Origin: Termitidicoccus mucosus | Lineage (GTDB): Bacteria > Verrucomicrobiota > Verrucomicrobiia > Opitutales > Opitutaceae | Assembly: GCF_038725785.1 (NCBI RefSeq) | Contig: NZ_CP109796.1 | Location: forward strand, 4,526,001-4,590,000 | Length of the DNA: 64,000 bases | Direction: 5' to 3' | Shown: piece by piece, positions 17,901 through 26,515 of the stretch | How the letters are laid out: each line of letters starts with the position of its first letter | Position numbering within the stretch: the stretch's first letter is position 1 | Notes under the pieces: model-generated | Seen by the model: only the letters and a program-made list of their open reading frames with translations | Told to the model about the DNA's origin: nothing | Database searches by the model: none | Program-made: the position numbers and the translations under genes

Positions 17901-19022
17901 TCACGCGGGCAGTTTGCCGGCGTGGATTTTTTCGGTGAGATCGCGGTGCCAGGCGATGTCGCGCCACATGCCGCGGAATTGCGGGCCGCAGAAATTGCTC
18001 GTGCAGATCGCCGCCCAACGGCCGCTCGCCACCACGCGCTCCACGGCCCAGGCGTTGAACTCCTTCACCCAGGCCCAGTCGAGCCCCGGCCAGTCCTTGT
18101 AGTCCACGATGGCCCAGCCCTCGGTGGTCACGAGCGGCTTGGCCGTGGCGCGGCTCCATTCGGCGAACGAGTCGAGATGCACCGCCAGCAGGCGTTTCCA
18201 GTGGTCGGGGTCGCTGCGGTAAAGTTTATCGGCGTAGAGCGCGAGGTTTTCGAAGCCCGTGGGTTCGAAGCGCTCGAAATGATAGCCGGCTCGTTCGTTG
18301 AACTCCGTCGCGCTGCCCATCCACTGGTGGATTGCGAGGAAGTCCATGAAGCCGGGATCGACGCCGTTTGTATCCGATGGATCAATACACGTGGTGAACG
18401 AAGTCGTGAGCGGCAGCGAGGGGTGCTTCGCGCGGATGATTTCGGTGGCCTCGCGGAGCCAGCCGAGCGAGGCGGGCGTGCGCCAGTCGCGATCGTTGCC
18501 GCCGGTGTTTTTGAAGAACGGCGCCCAGCAGTTGAGCGGCCATTCGTTGCACAGGTCGAGGTAGAGGATGCTGTCGAGCAGGCCCGCGCGTCCGATGTGA
18601 TCGAGCACGGACAGCCAGATGTTCGCGTGGGCGCGCGGGCTCGCGATGAGAAGGTGCTGGCGGGTGGTGTCGTTTTGGAACCACGTGGAGAGGCCGACGC
18701 GCAGGCCGCGGTCGCGGCATTTTTTTATAAATTCCGTCAACGCCGGCAGCACGCGCACGCGCACGCGCGTCGGGCTGCCCCAGTCCTCCTGGTTCCACGG
18801 GGCGATGATGTCCCACTCGCGCTCCGGGCCGGCGGCGACGAGGTGCGGGTAGCCGTCGATGCGCACGGCGTCGTAGCCGCGCTCGACGAGACCGTCGAGC
18901 GCCTCGTCCCAGTCCTCGTAGCCGGCGCCGGGCCAGCGGCGCTCAAGCCAGGAAAAATCCCACATGGTGATGGCGAGGGGATGTTGGAGTTTGCTGAGGA
19001 GTTTTTGGTTGGTCGCGGGCAT
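17901..19022 (-). CDS. Cellulase-like clan GH-A glycoside hydrolase
   Basis: Retaining glycoside hydrolase with a TIM barrel, 373 residues and no signal peptide, so probably cytosolic. The acid/base segment LYLDLCNEWP places Glu160 at the end of strand 4, and the nucleophile segment LVTTEGW places Glu301 at strand 7, the GH-A arrangement. It best resembles the cellulase-like family often found in Opitutaceae and Bacteroidota glycan loci; substrate cannot be given. It is the first gene of the minus-strand set and diverges from the GH30 gene. The shared regulatory dyad lies 94 bases upstream of its ATG. Confidence 0.8.
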   Translation of the reverse strand: MPATNQKLLSKLQHPLAITMWDFSWLERRWPGAGYEDWDEALDGLVERGYDAVRIDGYPHLVAAGPEREWDIIAPWNQEDWGSPTRVRVRVLPALTEFIKKCRDRGLRVGLSTWFQNDTTRQHLLIASPRAHANIWLSVLDHIGRAGLLDSILYLDLCNEWPLNCWAPFFKNTGGNDRDWRTPASLGWLREATEIIRAKHPSLPLTTSFTTCIDPSDTNGVDPGFMDFLAIHQWMGSATEFNERAGYHFERFEPTGFENLALYADKLYRSDPDHWKRLLAVHLDSFAEWSRATAKPLVTTEGWAIVDYKDWPGLDWAWVKEFNAWAVERVVASGRWAAICTSNFCGPQFRGMWRDIAWHRDLTEKIHAGKLPA

Positions 19023-19115
19023 GGGACGGGGGATGGAGATTTCGAGTTTCTAAAAGGCGACAGGCGTCCCTCGGAAGTTCACGCGCCTGTTGGGCAAAGT
19101 AAAACGCACGGAGGC

Positions 19116-19132
19116 TTGACTCGTTAAGTAAG
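19116..19132 (-). promoter_or_regulatory. Regulon dyad, copy 2 (cellulase-like gene promoter)
   Basis: TTGACTCGTTAAGTAAG on the plus strand. The core ACT-N5-AGT half-sites and flanking A/T match the perfect dyad at 32321. Towards the minus-strand gene it is followed by GTTTTACTTTGC, closely resembling GTTTTTCTTTGC after the copy at 32321. It lies in the divergent promoter region between the cellulase-like and GH30 genes, so it could control both directions. Confidence 0.65.
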
Positions 19133-19158
19133 ATGCCCCGCGTCTGGATGCCGCTGAA

Positions 19159-19177
19159 CTTAACGGGAATAGTGAAG
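19159..19177 (+). promoter_or_regulatory. CTTAACGGGAATAGT motif before the GH30 gene
   Basis: CTTAACGGGAATAGTGAAG occurs 81 bases before the GH30 start. A near-copy, CTTAACGGGGATAGTAAAC, lies 97 bases before the heparinase-type gene at 24310. The two sites differ at only three positions and share the CTTAACG half of the 17-bp dyad. Candidate activator or repressor site for the plus-strand genes. Confidence 0.5.
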
Positions 19178-19258
19178 GCGGAATTGCCGCGGCCGGTTTC
19201 GCATGAGAACGTGCCTGGAACGTTTTCCTTTCGTATCCGATTTTAGATACAAGATGCC

Positions 19259-20632
19259 ATGAGCACCCGCGCCACAGATTGCGGCGTCGTTGACGTCGTG
19301 CAAACCAGCCGCTGTTCCGGCGACCGTCTCTCGACGCTCCAGCCGGTTCCCCTCGCGCCCACCGGTTCGGTGACGGACGGCGCGCCCGCGCTCACGGTGA
19401 GCGTGGAGGCGGAGCGGCAGTCCATCATCGGCTTTGGCGGCGCGTTTACCGAGGCTGCGGCCCACGCGCTTGCGCAGATGGGCGCGACGCGCAGGGACGA
19501 GGCGCTCAAGGCGTATTTCGACCCCGGGAGCGGATTGCGCTACACGCTTGGGCGCGCCCACATCAACAGTTGCGACTTTGCCCTCGGCAACTACGCCTAC
19601 GACGACGTGCCGGGTGATTTTGAGCTGCGGCATTTCGACATCTCGCGCGACCGCCGGCTCCTCATTCCGCTCATCAAGGATGCGCTCGCGCTCGTTCCCG
19701 GCGGGCTCCGGTTGCTCGCCTCGCCGTGGAGCCCGCCCGCGTGGATGAAGACCAACAACGAGATGAACCGTGGCGGCTGGCTCCGCCCGGAGTGCCGCGA
19801 GGCGTGGGCGCTTTATTTTGCAAAATACATCTCGGCCTACGCCGCCGAGGGCATCCCCATCTGGGCCGTGACCGTGCAAAACGAGCCCGCCGTCGTGCAG
19901 AAATGGGATTCCTGCATTTACTCCGCGGAGGACGAGCGCGATTTTGTGAAACGCTTTCTCGGCCCCGAACTCGCGCGTCAGGGGCTCGCGGACGTGAAAA
20001 TCCTCATCTGGGACTATAATAAGGATCGCATCTTTGAACGTGCGTCGGTCGTCCTCGCCGACCCCGGGACCGCGCGTCATGTGTGGGGCGTCGGTTTCCA
20101 TTGGTATGCGGGCGACCACTTCGACCAACTGGAAAAAGTGCGCGCTGCCTGGCCCGAGAAAATCCTCCTCGCCACCGAGGGCTGCGTGGAAGGCGCTCCC
20201 GCGCTTGGCGCGTGGGCGCAGGGTGAGCGCTATGCCCACTCCATCATCGGCGATTTGAACCACGGCGCCGCCGGCTGGCTTGACTGGAACCTGGTGCTCG
20301 ACCGCGAGGGCGGCCCCAACCATGTGGGCAATTTCTGCGACGCGCCCATCATCGCCGATGCCGCCACTGACACGCTTCATTACCAGAGCTCCTATTATTA
20401 CATCGGGCACTTCAGCCGCCACGTCCGGCCCGGCGCCCGCAGGCTTGAAAGCGACGCCGGGCAAACCGGCTTGGAGACTGCCGCCTTCAGGAATCCCGGC
20501 GGTGAAATCGTCGTCGTGGTGCTGAACAAAACCGGGGAGCCGCGTCCCTTCATCCTCCGTGCCGGCGACCGGGAATGCGCCGCCTCGATTCCGCCGCGTT
20601 CGATTCAAACGCTCACGCTCGCGGCCTCCTGA
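19259..20632 (+). CDS. Glycoside hydrolase family 30
   Basis: Retaining beta-glycosidase of the glucosylceramidase/beta-glucosidase/beta-xylosidase group, 457 residues. It has the GH30 signature QSIIGFGGAFTEAAA near residue 55, acid/base Glu209 in VTVQNEP and nucleophile Glu307 in LLATEGC, followed by the beta-sandwich that GH30 proteins carry at the C-terminus. There is no signal peptide, so it should work on imported oligosaccharides. First gene of the plus-strand run, with the UroD-like gene 41 bases downstream. A GlcA-specific GH30 subfamily is possible but not shown. Confidence 0.92.
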   Translation: MSTRATDCGVVDVVQTSRCSGDRLSTLQPVPLAPTGSVTDGAPALTVSVEAERQSIIGFGGAFTEAAAHALAQMGATRRDEALKAYFDPGSGLRYTLGRAHINSCDFALGNYAYDDVPGDFELRHFDISRDRRLLIPLIKDALALVPGGLRLLASPWSPPAWMKTNNEMNRGGWLRPECREAWALYFAKYISAYAAEGIPIWAVTVQNEPAVVQKWDSCIYSAEDERDFVKRFLGPELARQGLADVKILIWDYNKDRIFERASVVLADPGTARHVWGVGFHWYAGDHFDQLEKVRAAWPEKILLATEGCVEGAPALGAWAQGERYAHSIIGDLNHGAAGWLDWNLVLDREGGPNHVGNFCDAPIIADAATDTLHYQSSYYYIGHFSRHVRPGARRLESDAGQTGLETAAFRNPGGEIVVVVLNKTGEPRPFILRAGDRECAASIPPRSIQTLTLAAS

Positions 20633-20673
20633 CACCCGCCCGGCCACCGCCCGCCTCGCCGGCATATATTTTT

Positions 20674-21939
20674 ATGCAAATGACATCCCGAGAAAAAATC
20701 CGCCGCGCCATCAGCCATCAATCCGGCCCCGTCGCCGTGGACTTTGGCAGCACCGCCGTCACCGGCATCCACGCGAGCGTCGTCGCCGCGCTGCGGCGGT
20801 ACTTCGGTCTCGCGGACACGCCGGTTAAAGTCCACGAGCCCTACCAGATGCTGGGCCTGGTCGAGGACGACCTGCTCGATGCGATGGGCGCCGACGCCAC
20901 CGGCATAATCGCGCGCAACACCATGTTCGGCTTCCCCAACGAAAACTGGCGCGAATGGGAAACCCCGTGGGGGCAGACCGTGCTCGTGCCGGAGAATTTC
21001 CGGACGCGTCCGGCGCCCGGCGGCGGGCTGCATATATTTCCCGAGGGCGATATCTCCGCCGGCCCGAGCGGACTCATGCCGGCGGGCGGCTATTTCTTTG
21101 ACGCGGTCATCCGGCAGGAGCCGATAAACGAGGATGCGCTCGACCCGGCGGACAACTGCGAGGAGTTCACGGATTTCAGCGACGCCGACATCGCGCACTG
21201 GCGGCGGGAAATCGCGCGCGCGGCCGCCGGCCCTCGCGCGGTCGTGGCCGCCGTCGGGGGCACGGCGCTGGGCGACATCGCGCTCGTGCCCGCGCCGTTC
21301 ATGAAAAAGCCGCGTGGCGTCCGCGATGTCACCGAGTGGTATGTGTCGTTGATGGAACGCCGTGACTATGTGCGCGCCGTCTTCGAGCACGAAAGCACCG
21401 TGGCGCTCCGCAACCTGGAGCGTTTCGCCGCCCTCGCCGGTGACGCGGTGGATGTCGTTTACCTGTGCGGGACGGATTTCGGCACGCAGCAGTCGCAGTT
21501 CTGCTCGCCCGCGACCTTCGACGAGCTTTACGCGCCCTATTACAAACGTATCAATGACTGGATACACGCGCGCACGAAATGGAAAACGTTCAAGCACACC
21601 TGCGGTGCGGTCGTGCCGCTCATCCCCGGCCTGATCGAGGCCGGCTTCGACATCCTCAATCCCGTGCAATGCTCCGCGAAGGACATGGACCCGCGCCGTT
21701 TGAAAAACGAATTTGGCCGGGATGTCGTTTTCTGGGGCGGCGGCGTGAACACGCAGGAGACGCTGCCCTTCGGCACGCCCGCCCAGGTTTACGACGAGGT
21801 GCTGGAGCGCCTGCGCATCTTCGCGCCCGGCGGCGGCTTTGTGTTCAACACCATCCACAACATCCAGGCGCGCACCCCGGTGGAAAACATCGCGGCCATG
21901 CTCGACGCCATCCGCGATCACAACAAGGCCGGCGGATAA
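20674..21939 (+). CDS. UroD-fold methyltransferase-like protein
   Basis: Cytosolic protein of 421 residues in the uroporphyrinogen decarboxylase/cobalamin methyltransferase superfamily. Unlike the paralogue at 11194 it has the His-x-Cys motif (FKHTCGAV) and a later Cys (NPVQCSAKDMDP), the zinc-ligand pattern of MtaA/MtbA-type methyltransferases. This supports methyl transfer or a related zinc chemistry over haem synthesis. No corrinoid-binding protein is encoded nearby. Starts at 20674 or 20680 (MQMTSREKIRRAI); the frame from 20575 overlaps the GH30 gene and is not needed. It lies between GH30 and two oxidoreductases, so its substrate is probably sugar-derived. Confidence 0.8.
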   Translation: MQMTSREKIRRAISHQSGPVAVDFGSTAVTGIHASVVAALRRYFGLADTPVKVHEPYQMLGLVEDDLLDAMGADATGIIARNTMFGFPNENWREWETPWGQTVLVPENFRTRPAPGGGLHIFPEGDISAGPSGLMPAGGYFFDAVIRQEPINEDALDPADNCEEFTDFSDADIAHWRREIARAAAGPRAVVAAVGGTALGDIALVPAPFMKKPRGVRDVTEWYVSLMERRDYVRAVFEHESTVALRNLERFAALAGDAVDVVYLCGTDFGTQQSQFCSPATFDELYAPYYKRINDWIHARTKWKTFKHTCGAVVPLIPGLIEAGFDILNPVQCSAKDMDPRRLKNEFGRDVVFWGGGVNTQETLPFGTPAQVYDEVLERLRIFAPGGGFVFNTIHNIQARTPVENIAAMLDAIRDHNKAGG

Positions 21940-22047
21940 ATCACGCCCGTTTTGCCGGAGGCCAGGCCGAAAGGGCCCGCTCCCCGTCTCCAATCCATTC
22001 CTGGTTTCCTTTGTGGGGAAAACACACCAGCCTTCTCCCTTGTTCCA

Positions 22048-23016
22048 ATGATTCGCATCGCCCTCCATGGAGCCAACGGCCACCAGATTCACAACGCCCT
22101 CGCCGCCCACCCCGGCGTCCGGCTCGCGGCCCTGTCGGCGTTTCCGCGCGAATCGCTGCCCGCGACGCTGCGCGGCGACCAGGCCATTCGCGAGCATCCT
22201 TCGCTCGACTCCCTGCTCGCCGATCCGGAGGTCGATTTTGTCTCGCTTTGCTCGCCGCGGCGCGCCGGGCAGGCGGCGGATGCGATCCGTGCCTTGCGTG
22301 CCGGAAAACATGTGCTGGCCGAGAAACCCTGCGCGATGAACGAGAAGGATCTCGACGCCCTCATCGGCACCGCGCGCGCGACCGGGCGCGTGTTTCACGA
22401 AATGGCGGGCACCGCGTTTGGACAGCCGTATTTCGCGATGCGCGAGATCGTCCGCTCCGGCCGGCTCGGAGAGATCGTGCAGGTTGTCGCCGAGAAATCG
22501 TATCCATATTTTAATGACAGGCCGCAGGACGAGGCGGTTGACGGCGGGCTGGTCATGCAAAACGCCATCCACGCGCTGCGCTTCGTCGAGCACGTCGCCG
22601 GCACGCCCATCGTTTCGGTGAGCGCCGTGGAAACCTCCTTTGGCAATCCTGTCCCCGGCGGCGGCCTGCGCATGGCCGCCTCGCTCGCGCTCACGTTGCG
22701 CAACGGCGGCGTCGCCTCCATCGCCGCGAATTATCTCAACCCCCGCGGCACCGGCGTCTGGGGCGACGAATCCCTGCGCATCCTCGGCACGCGCGGCATC
22801 GTGGAGTCGCGCGGCGGCGGCGCGTTCACACGGCTCGTCATTGGCGAAACCGACCACGGCCCGCTCGACACCTCCGGCCCGGGCAAACCGTTCCTGCGCG
22901 CGGTGTTCGCCTCGATCTCCGCCGGCGCGCCGCCGCCGTTCTCGCTTGAGGAGGAGCTTTCACCCACCCGCTGGGCCATTCGCGCAAAACAATCCGCCGT
23001 GCAAAGAAACATATGA
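22048..23016 (+). CDS. Gfo/Idh/MocA-family oxidoreductase 1
   Basis: NAD(P)-dependent sugar or polyol dehydrogenase of 322 residues. The Rossmann start MIRIALHGANGHQIHN is followed by the family lysine motif AEKPCAMN near residue 95 and a C-terminal alpha/beta substrate domain. The start at 22048 gives the usual N-terminus; the frame from 21952 has an unrelated leader. It sits 108 bases after the UroD-like gene and directly before a second family member, an arrangement common when sugar epimerisation or oxidation takes several steps. Substrate unknown. Confidence 0.88.
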   Translation: MIRIALHGANGHQIHNALAAHPGVRLAALSAFPRESLPATLRGDQAIREHPSLDSLLADPEVDFVSLCSPRRAGQAADAIRALRAGKHVLAEKPCAMNEKDLDALIGTARATGRVFHEMAGTAFGQPYFAMREIVRSGRLGEIVQVVAEKSYPYFNDRPQDEAVDGGLVMQNAIHALRFVEHVAGTPIVSVSAVETSFGNPVPGGGLRMAASLALTLRNGGVASIAANYLNPRGTGVWGDESLRILGTRGIVESRGGGAFTRLVIGETDHGPLDTSGPGKPFLRAVFASISAGAPPPFSLEEELSPTRWAIRAKQSAVQRNI

Positions 23017-23034
23017 AAAATTTCCGCTATCATC

Positions 23035-24108
23035 ATGCCATCCGCCGCCAACCAGCCTTCCTTTCCTGCCGATTCGCGCGTTCCCATCGGCATTGTCGGC
23101 CTTAATTTCGGCCGTCACATCATCGACCAGCTCGCCGCCGGCGCGGCCTGGCTGCGTGTCGCCGCCGTCTGCGATCTCGACGCCGCGAAAGCCTCCGCGA
23201 TGGCGGAAAAACTCGGCGGTGGCGTGCGTGCGTTCGACGATCTGCAAAAACTCATCGATGCGCCGGACATTCCCGCCATCGGCCTGTTCACCGGTCCCGC
23301 AGGGCGGGCCGCGCTCATCCGCCGCATCATCCGCGCCGGCAAGGACGTCATCACCACCAAGCCTTTCGAAATCGACCCCGACGCGGCGCTCGCCGTCTTG
23401 CGCGAGGCGCGCGCACTGGGCCGTGTCGTCCATCTCAACTCCCCCGCGCCGCTTCCCGCGCCCGACATCGCCCAAATCGAGCGCTGGCGCACCGGGTATG
23501 ATCTTGGCGCCCCGGTCGGTGCGCGCGCCGACGTGTGGGCCTCCTACCGCGAGACCGCCGACGGCTCCTGGTATGACGATCCCGCGCGATGCCCCGCCGC
23601 CCCGATTTTCCGGCTCGGCATTTATTTGATCAACGACCTCGTGCGGCTCTTCGGCCCTGTCGCCGACGCACAGGTCATGCAAACGCGGCTCTTCACCGGC
23701 CGCCCCACGCCCGACAACGCCCAGCTTTCGCTTCGCTTTGAAAATGGCGCGCTCGCCAACATTTTTGCCTCCTTCTGCGTGGGCGACGGGGACTGCTACC
23801 GCAACGGCCTCACGCTCAATTTCGAAAACGGCACCATCTACCGCAACCTCGGCCCCGCGCGCGGCGATGCCGGGAAAAGCGAACTGGCCCTTGTCAAACT
23901 CCGCGATGGCGCCCGACAGGTCGTGGCGCGTGCCGAGGTCACCGGCGGCAGCGGCGCTTACCAATGGGAGGCGTTTGCCCGTGCCGTGCGCCGCGAATCG
24001 TTTGCCGGGGCGGAATCGTTCACCACGCCTGAGCAAATCGTCGCCGGCCTGCGCGTTATCCAGATGATGGGCCGCCAGCCCGGCATCGCCACGCCGTCGT
24101 CCGGCTGA
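23035..24108 (+). CDS. Gfo/Idh/MocA-family oxidoreductase 2
   Basis: A second NAD(P)-dependent dehydrogenase, 357 residues, 18 bases after the first. It has the nucleotide-binding start VPIGIVGLNFGRHI and the lysine motif as ITTKPFEID, in which the usual EKP is TKP. The middle carries the typical substrate-domain pattern (WYDDPARCPAAPIFRLGIYLINDLVRLFGP). The pair is not closely alike, so they likely act on different intermediates. Presumably cytosolic. Confidence 0.88.
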   Translation: MPSAANQPSFPADSRVPIGIVGLNFGRHIIDQLAAGAAWLRVAAVCDLDAAKASAMAEKLGGGVRAFDDLQKLIDAPDIPAIGLFTGPAGRAALIRRIIRAGKDVITTKPFEIDPDAALAVLREARALGRVVHLNSPAPLPAPDIAQIERWRTGYDLGAPVGARADVWASYRETADGSWYDDPARCPAAPIFRLGIYLINDLVRLFGPVADAQVMQTRLFTGRPTPDNAQLSLRFENGALANIFASFCVGDGDCYRNGLTLNFENGTIYRNLGPARGDAGKSELALVKLRDGARQVVARAEVTGGSGAYQWEAFARAVRRESFAGAESFTTPEQIVAGLRVIQMMGRQPGIATPSSG

Positions 24109-24193
24109 TAATTACTGCGGGCGGCGCTGTTTTCGACGTCTGAAAAACAAGCATTCAAAATAACGAGGACAAAAACAGGGGAATCGCCTGCGG

Positions 24194-24212
24194 CTTAACG
24201 GGGATAGTAAAC
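24194..24212 (+). promoter_or_regulatory. CTTAACGGGGATAGT motif before the heparinase-type gene
   Basis: This is the second copy of the motif at 19159-19177, here followed by AAACG and, 19 bases later, CGTTTGC, which adds a possible dyad. It lies in the 201-base spacer before the lyase gene and suggests a separate promoter inside the plus-strand run. Confidence 0.5.
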
Positions 24213-24309
24213 GCTGCATTGCATTGATCGTTTGCAGAGGGTGGTTTGGCTCTGAAACGTCCTCGCGCCTTCCCCTTTCCGCCCCATTGACCTCATCGAA
24301 TTCCATATC

Positions 24310-26415
24310 ATGAAAAACCATCCCGCACCCTGCCCACGCTGCTTTCAATCCCGCGCGGCGCCGGCTTTTTTCGCTGCGCTTTTATCTCTCGGCATGACGG
24401 TTTTCCTGTTGGGCTCGCCGCTTTTCGCGGCAGTGAGCCCGGAGCCGGTGTTGTTTTTCAACCGCGCCGGGATAAAGACGCTCAAGGAGCGCGTCGCGTC
24501 CCCCGCTTACAAGCCGACCTGGGACCCCATCCTTGCCTACGCCGATGGCGTGTGCGACCCCGGCTCGAGGCACTACGCCGACCCGGTGGCGTTTGTCGAG
24601 GCCGCGCGCAATACCAAGGAAAAAAACCTCACGCACATGTTTCCGCGCCGCCTTTCCGGGTGGATGGAAACGCTGAGCTTCGCCCACGCCATGACCGGCA
24701 AAAAGAAATACAAGGAGCACGCGATCAAGCTCCTCCACGCGGGAATCGACGACGCCATCGTGAACGTCGTCAACGGCAGCATTTACGCGGGTGTGCGGGG
24801 CGACATGATGCGCGCGCTGGCTATCGGGCTGGACTATTTCTCGCCCCTGATGACGCCGGAGCAGCGCGCCCCCGTGGTCGAGGCGGCGCGAAAATGCATG
24901 GAGTCGCTCGCCGAGGAATTTGCCCGGCCCGACAGCCAGTGGCACGCGTGGACGGTGCCGCACAATTTCTCCGGCGTCACCGGCGGCGCGGCGGGCCTGC
25001 TCGCCCTCGTGCTGCGCGAGGATTTCCCGGACAAGTCGCGCGAGTGGCTGGGCATGGCCGAGACCATCGTCCTCAACTGGCTCGACGCGGCGTTCGAGGA
25101 CAAGGGGGCGAATATCGAGGGCGTTGACTACATGCAATACGGGCTGGGCAACGCGCTCATGCTCGCCGAGGCGCTTGCCCGTGTGGAAAAACGCAGGGCC
25201 ATCATCGAGCACCCGAAGCTGAAAATGGTTTCCTATTTTCTCGCCATGCAAATCCTGCCCGGCGCGTCCGGCTACGAGGCGCGCAACGATTCCCGCTACG
25301 ATTCCGACCGCGGCGAGAGCAAAGGCACCGGCGCGCCCTTCCTCCTGCTCCTTGCCTCCGGCTTCAACGACGCCACGCGGGCCGATCCGCTCGCCGCCTG
25401 GCTGTGGACGCAATCGCGCAGGGCGGACAAAAACCTCATGCAGATTGCCTGGCATCACCTCGGCGTCGAACACCTCGGCTCGCAAGTCAAAAGCCCCGCC
25501 CAGCTCATTCCGGCGCCCTACGGCGAGCATTTCAAAAAGCGCGGCCTGTGCGTCTGGCGCACCGGCTGGGCGAAGGACGACACCTATTTCGCCATCGAGG
25601 CCGGGCACTACATCCCCGTCACGCACAACCAGGGCGACAAGGGCCACTTCACGCTTTACGGCCTCGGCCAGCGCTGGGCCGTGGATGTCGGCTACGGCAA
25701 CAACCGGGACCCCAAAGGCCGCAGCCAGACCGTCACGCACAGTTGCGTGCTGGTTGACGGCAAGGGCCAGGCGCTCTCCGGCGGCGGGCTGGGCACCGAT
25801 GGCGACGTGCTCGATTATATAAACAACAACGCCTTCGGCTACGCGCTCATCGACGCCAAGTCCGCTTATAATAAAAACGACAAGGACATGCCCGGCGTCC
25901 CCGTCACCAAGGCCCTGCGCCACGCCTTCTACGTGCGCCCCTCCGAAGGCGTCCCCGCCTATGCCGTGGTGCTTGATGATATCGAGGAGGAAGGCGCCCC
26001 GCACGCCTTCACGTGGCAGATGATAACATGGGAAACCATGCAAGTGTCCGAAAAAGACAGTGGCACTTTTGTCGTCGCCCCATCCGGCGGCTCCTCGCAA
26101 CCCCGGATGGTCGTCCGCGTGAGCGCCGCCACCGGGCTCGACCTCGCCCACGCGCCCCTCGAGCTGGCGGGCGCCCCCGGCATTGATCCCCTCAAATATA
26201 TAAAACTCACCGCCACGAGCCAAAGCACAGGCAACCCGCGCTTCGCGGCCCTCCTCGCCCCGCTGCCCGCCGGCTACCGGCACGATCCCGCGCTCTCTGT
26301 CAGGAAAATTTCCCAAGGCACCCTTGTCAGCATCGAGTGGCCCGGCCGCATCGACCGCATCCTCTGGAATGGCGACAAGGCGACGCTCATGAATCCCGTC
26401 AAACCCGCAAAATAA
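24310..26415 (+). CDS. Heparinase II/III-family polysaccharide lyase
   Basis: Exported protein of 701 residues with a signal peptide (to about residue 40, SPLFAAVSP). Residues about 60-370 form an alpha/alpha toroid (HAWTVPHNFSGVTGGAAG, NIEGVDYMQYG). About 390-600 is the heparinase II/III beta-sheet region with HNQGDKGHFTLYGLGQRW. It should cleave a uronate-containing polysaccharide by beta-elimination, leaving unsaturated ends that the GH105-type enzyme at 35621 could remove. The preceding spacer has its own regulatory motif. The exact PL family and substrate (pectic, alginate-like or glycosaminoglycan) cannot be fixed by eye. Confidence 0.85.
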   Translation: MKNHPAPCPRCFQSRAAPAFFAALLSLGMTVFLLGSPLFAAVSPEPVLFFNRAGIKTLKERVASPAYKPTWDPILAYADGVCDPGSRHYADPVAFVEAARNTKEKNLTHMFPRRLSGWMETLSFAHAMTGKKKYKEHAIKLLHAGIDDAIVNVVNGSIYAGVRGDMMRALAIGLDYFSPLMTPEQRAPVVEAARKCMESLAEEFARPDSQWHAWTVPHNFSGVTGGAAGLLALVLREDFPDKSREWLGMAETIVLNWLDAAFEDKGANIEGVDYMQYGLGNALMLAEALARVEKRRAIIEHPKLKMVSYFLAMQILPGASGYEARNDSRYDSDRGESKGTGAPFLLLLASGFNDATRADPLAAWLWTQSRRADKNLMQIAWHHLGVEHLGSQVKSPAQLIPAPYGEHFKKRGLCVWRTGWAKDDTYFAIEAGHYIPVTHNQGDKGHFTLYGLGQRWAVDVGYGNNRDPKGRSQTVTHSCVLVDGKGQALSGGGLGTDGDVLDYINNNAFGYALIDAKSAYNKNDKDMPGVPVTKALRHAFYVRPSEGVPAYAVVLDDIEEEGAPHAFTWQMITWETMQVSEKDSGTFVVAPSGGSSQPRMVVRVSAATGLDLAHAPLELAGAPGIDPLKYIKLTATSQSTGNPRFAALLAPLPAGYRHDPALSVRKISQGTLVSIEWPGRIDRILWNGDKATLMNPVKPAK

Positions 26416-26433
26416 AACGAACCAATAAACTGC

Positions 26434-26493
26434 CCACGAATTACACGGATTCTTTATGAAATTATAATCTGAGAAAATCCGTGTAATCTGTGG
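26434..26493. repeat. Inverted repeat, possible terminator
   Basis: Arms of 18 bp at 26434-26451 and 26476-26493 match with two mismatches (core ATTACACGGATT). The hairpin fills the gap between the lyase and symporter genes and could attenuate transcription between them. The sequence is of the dispersed CCACAGATTACACGG type. Confidence 0.7.
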
Positions 26494-26515
26494 ATAGTAA
26501 AAACGCCCCCCCCTC

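Noticed and set aside
20605-22857. 750-codon minus-strand frame opposite the UroD-like and oxidoreductase genes
   Set aside because: Arg/Gly/Ala/Val-rich shadow with no recognisable fold. The plus-strand genes in the same place have clear family motifs.
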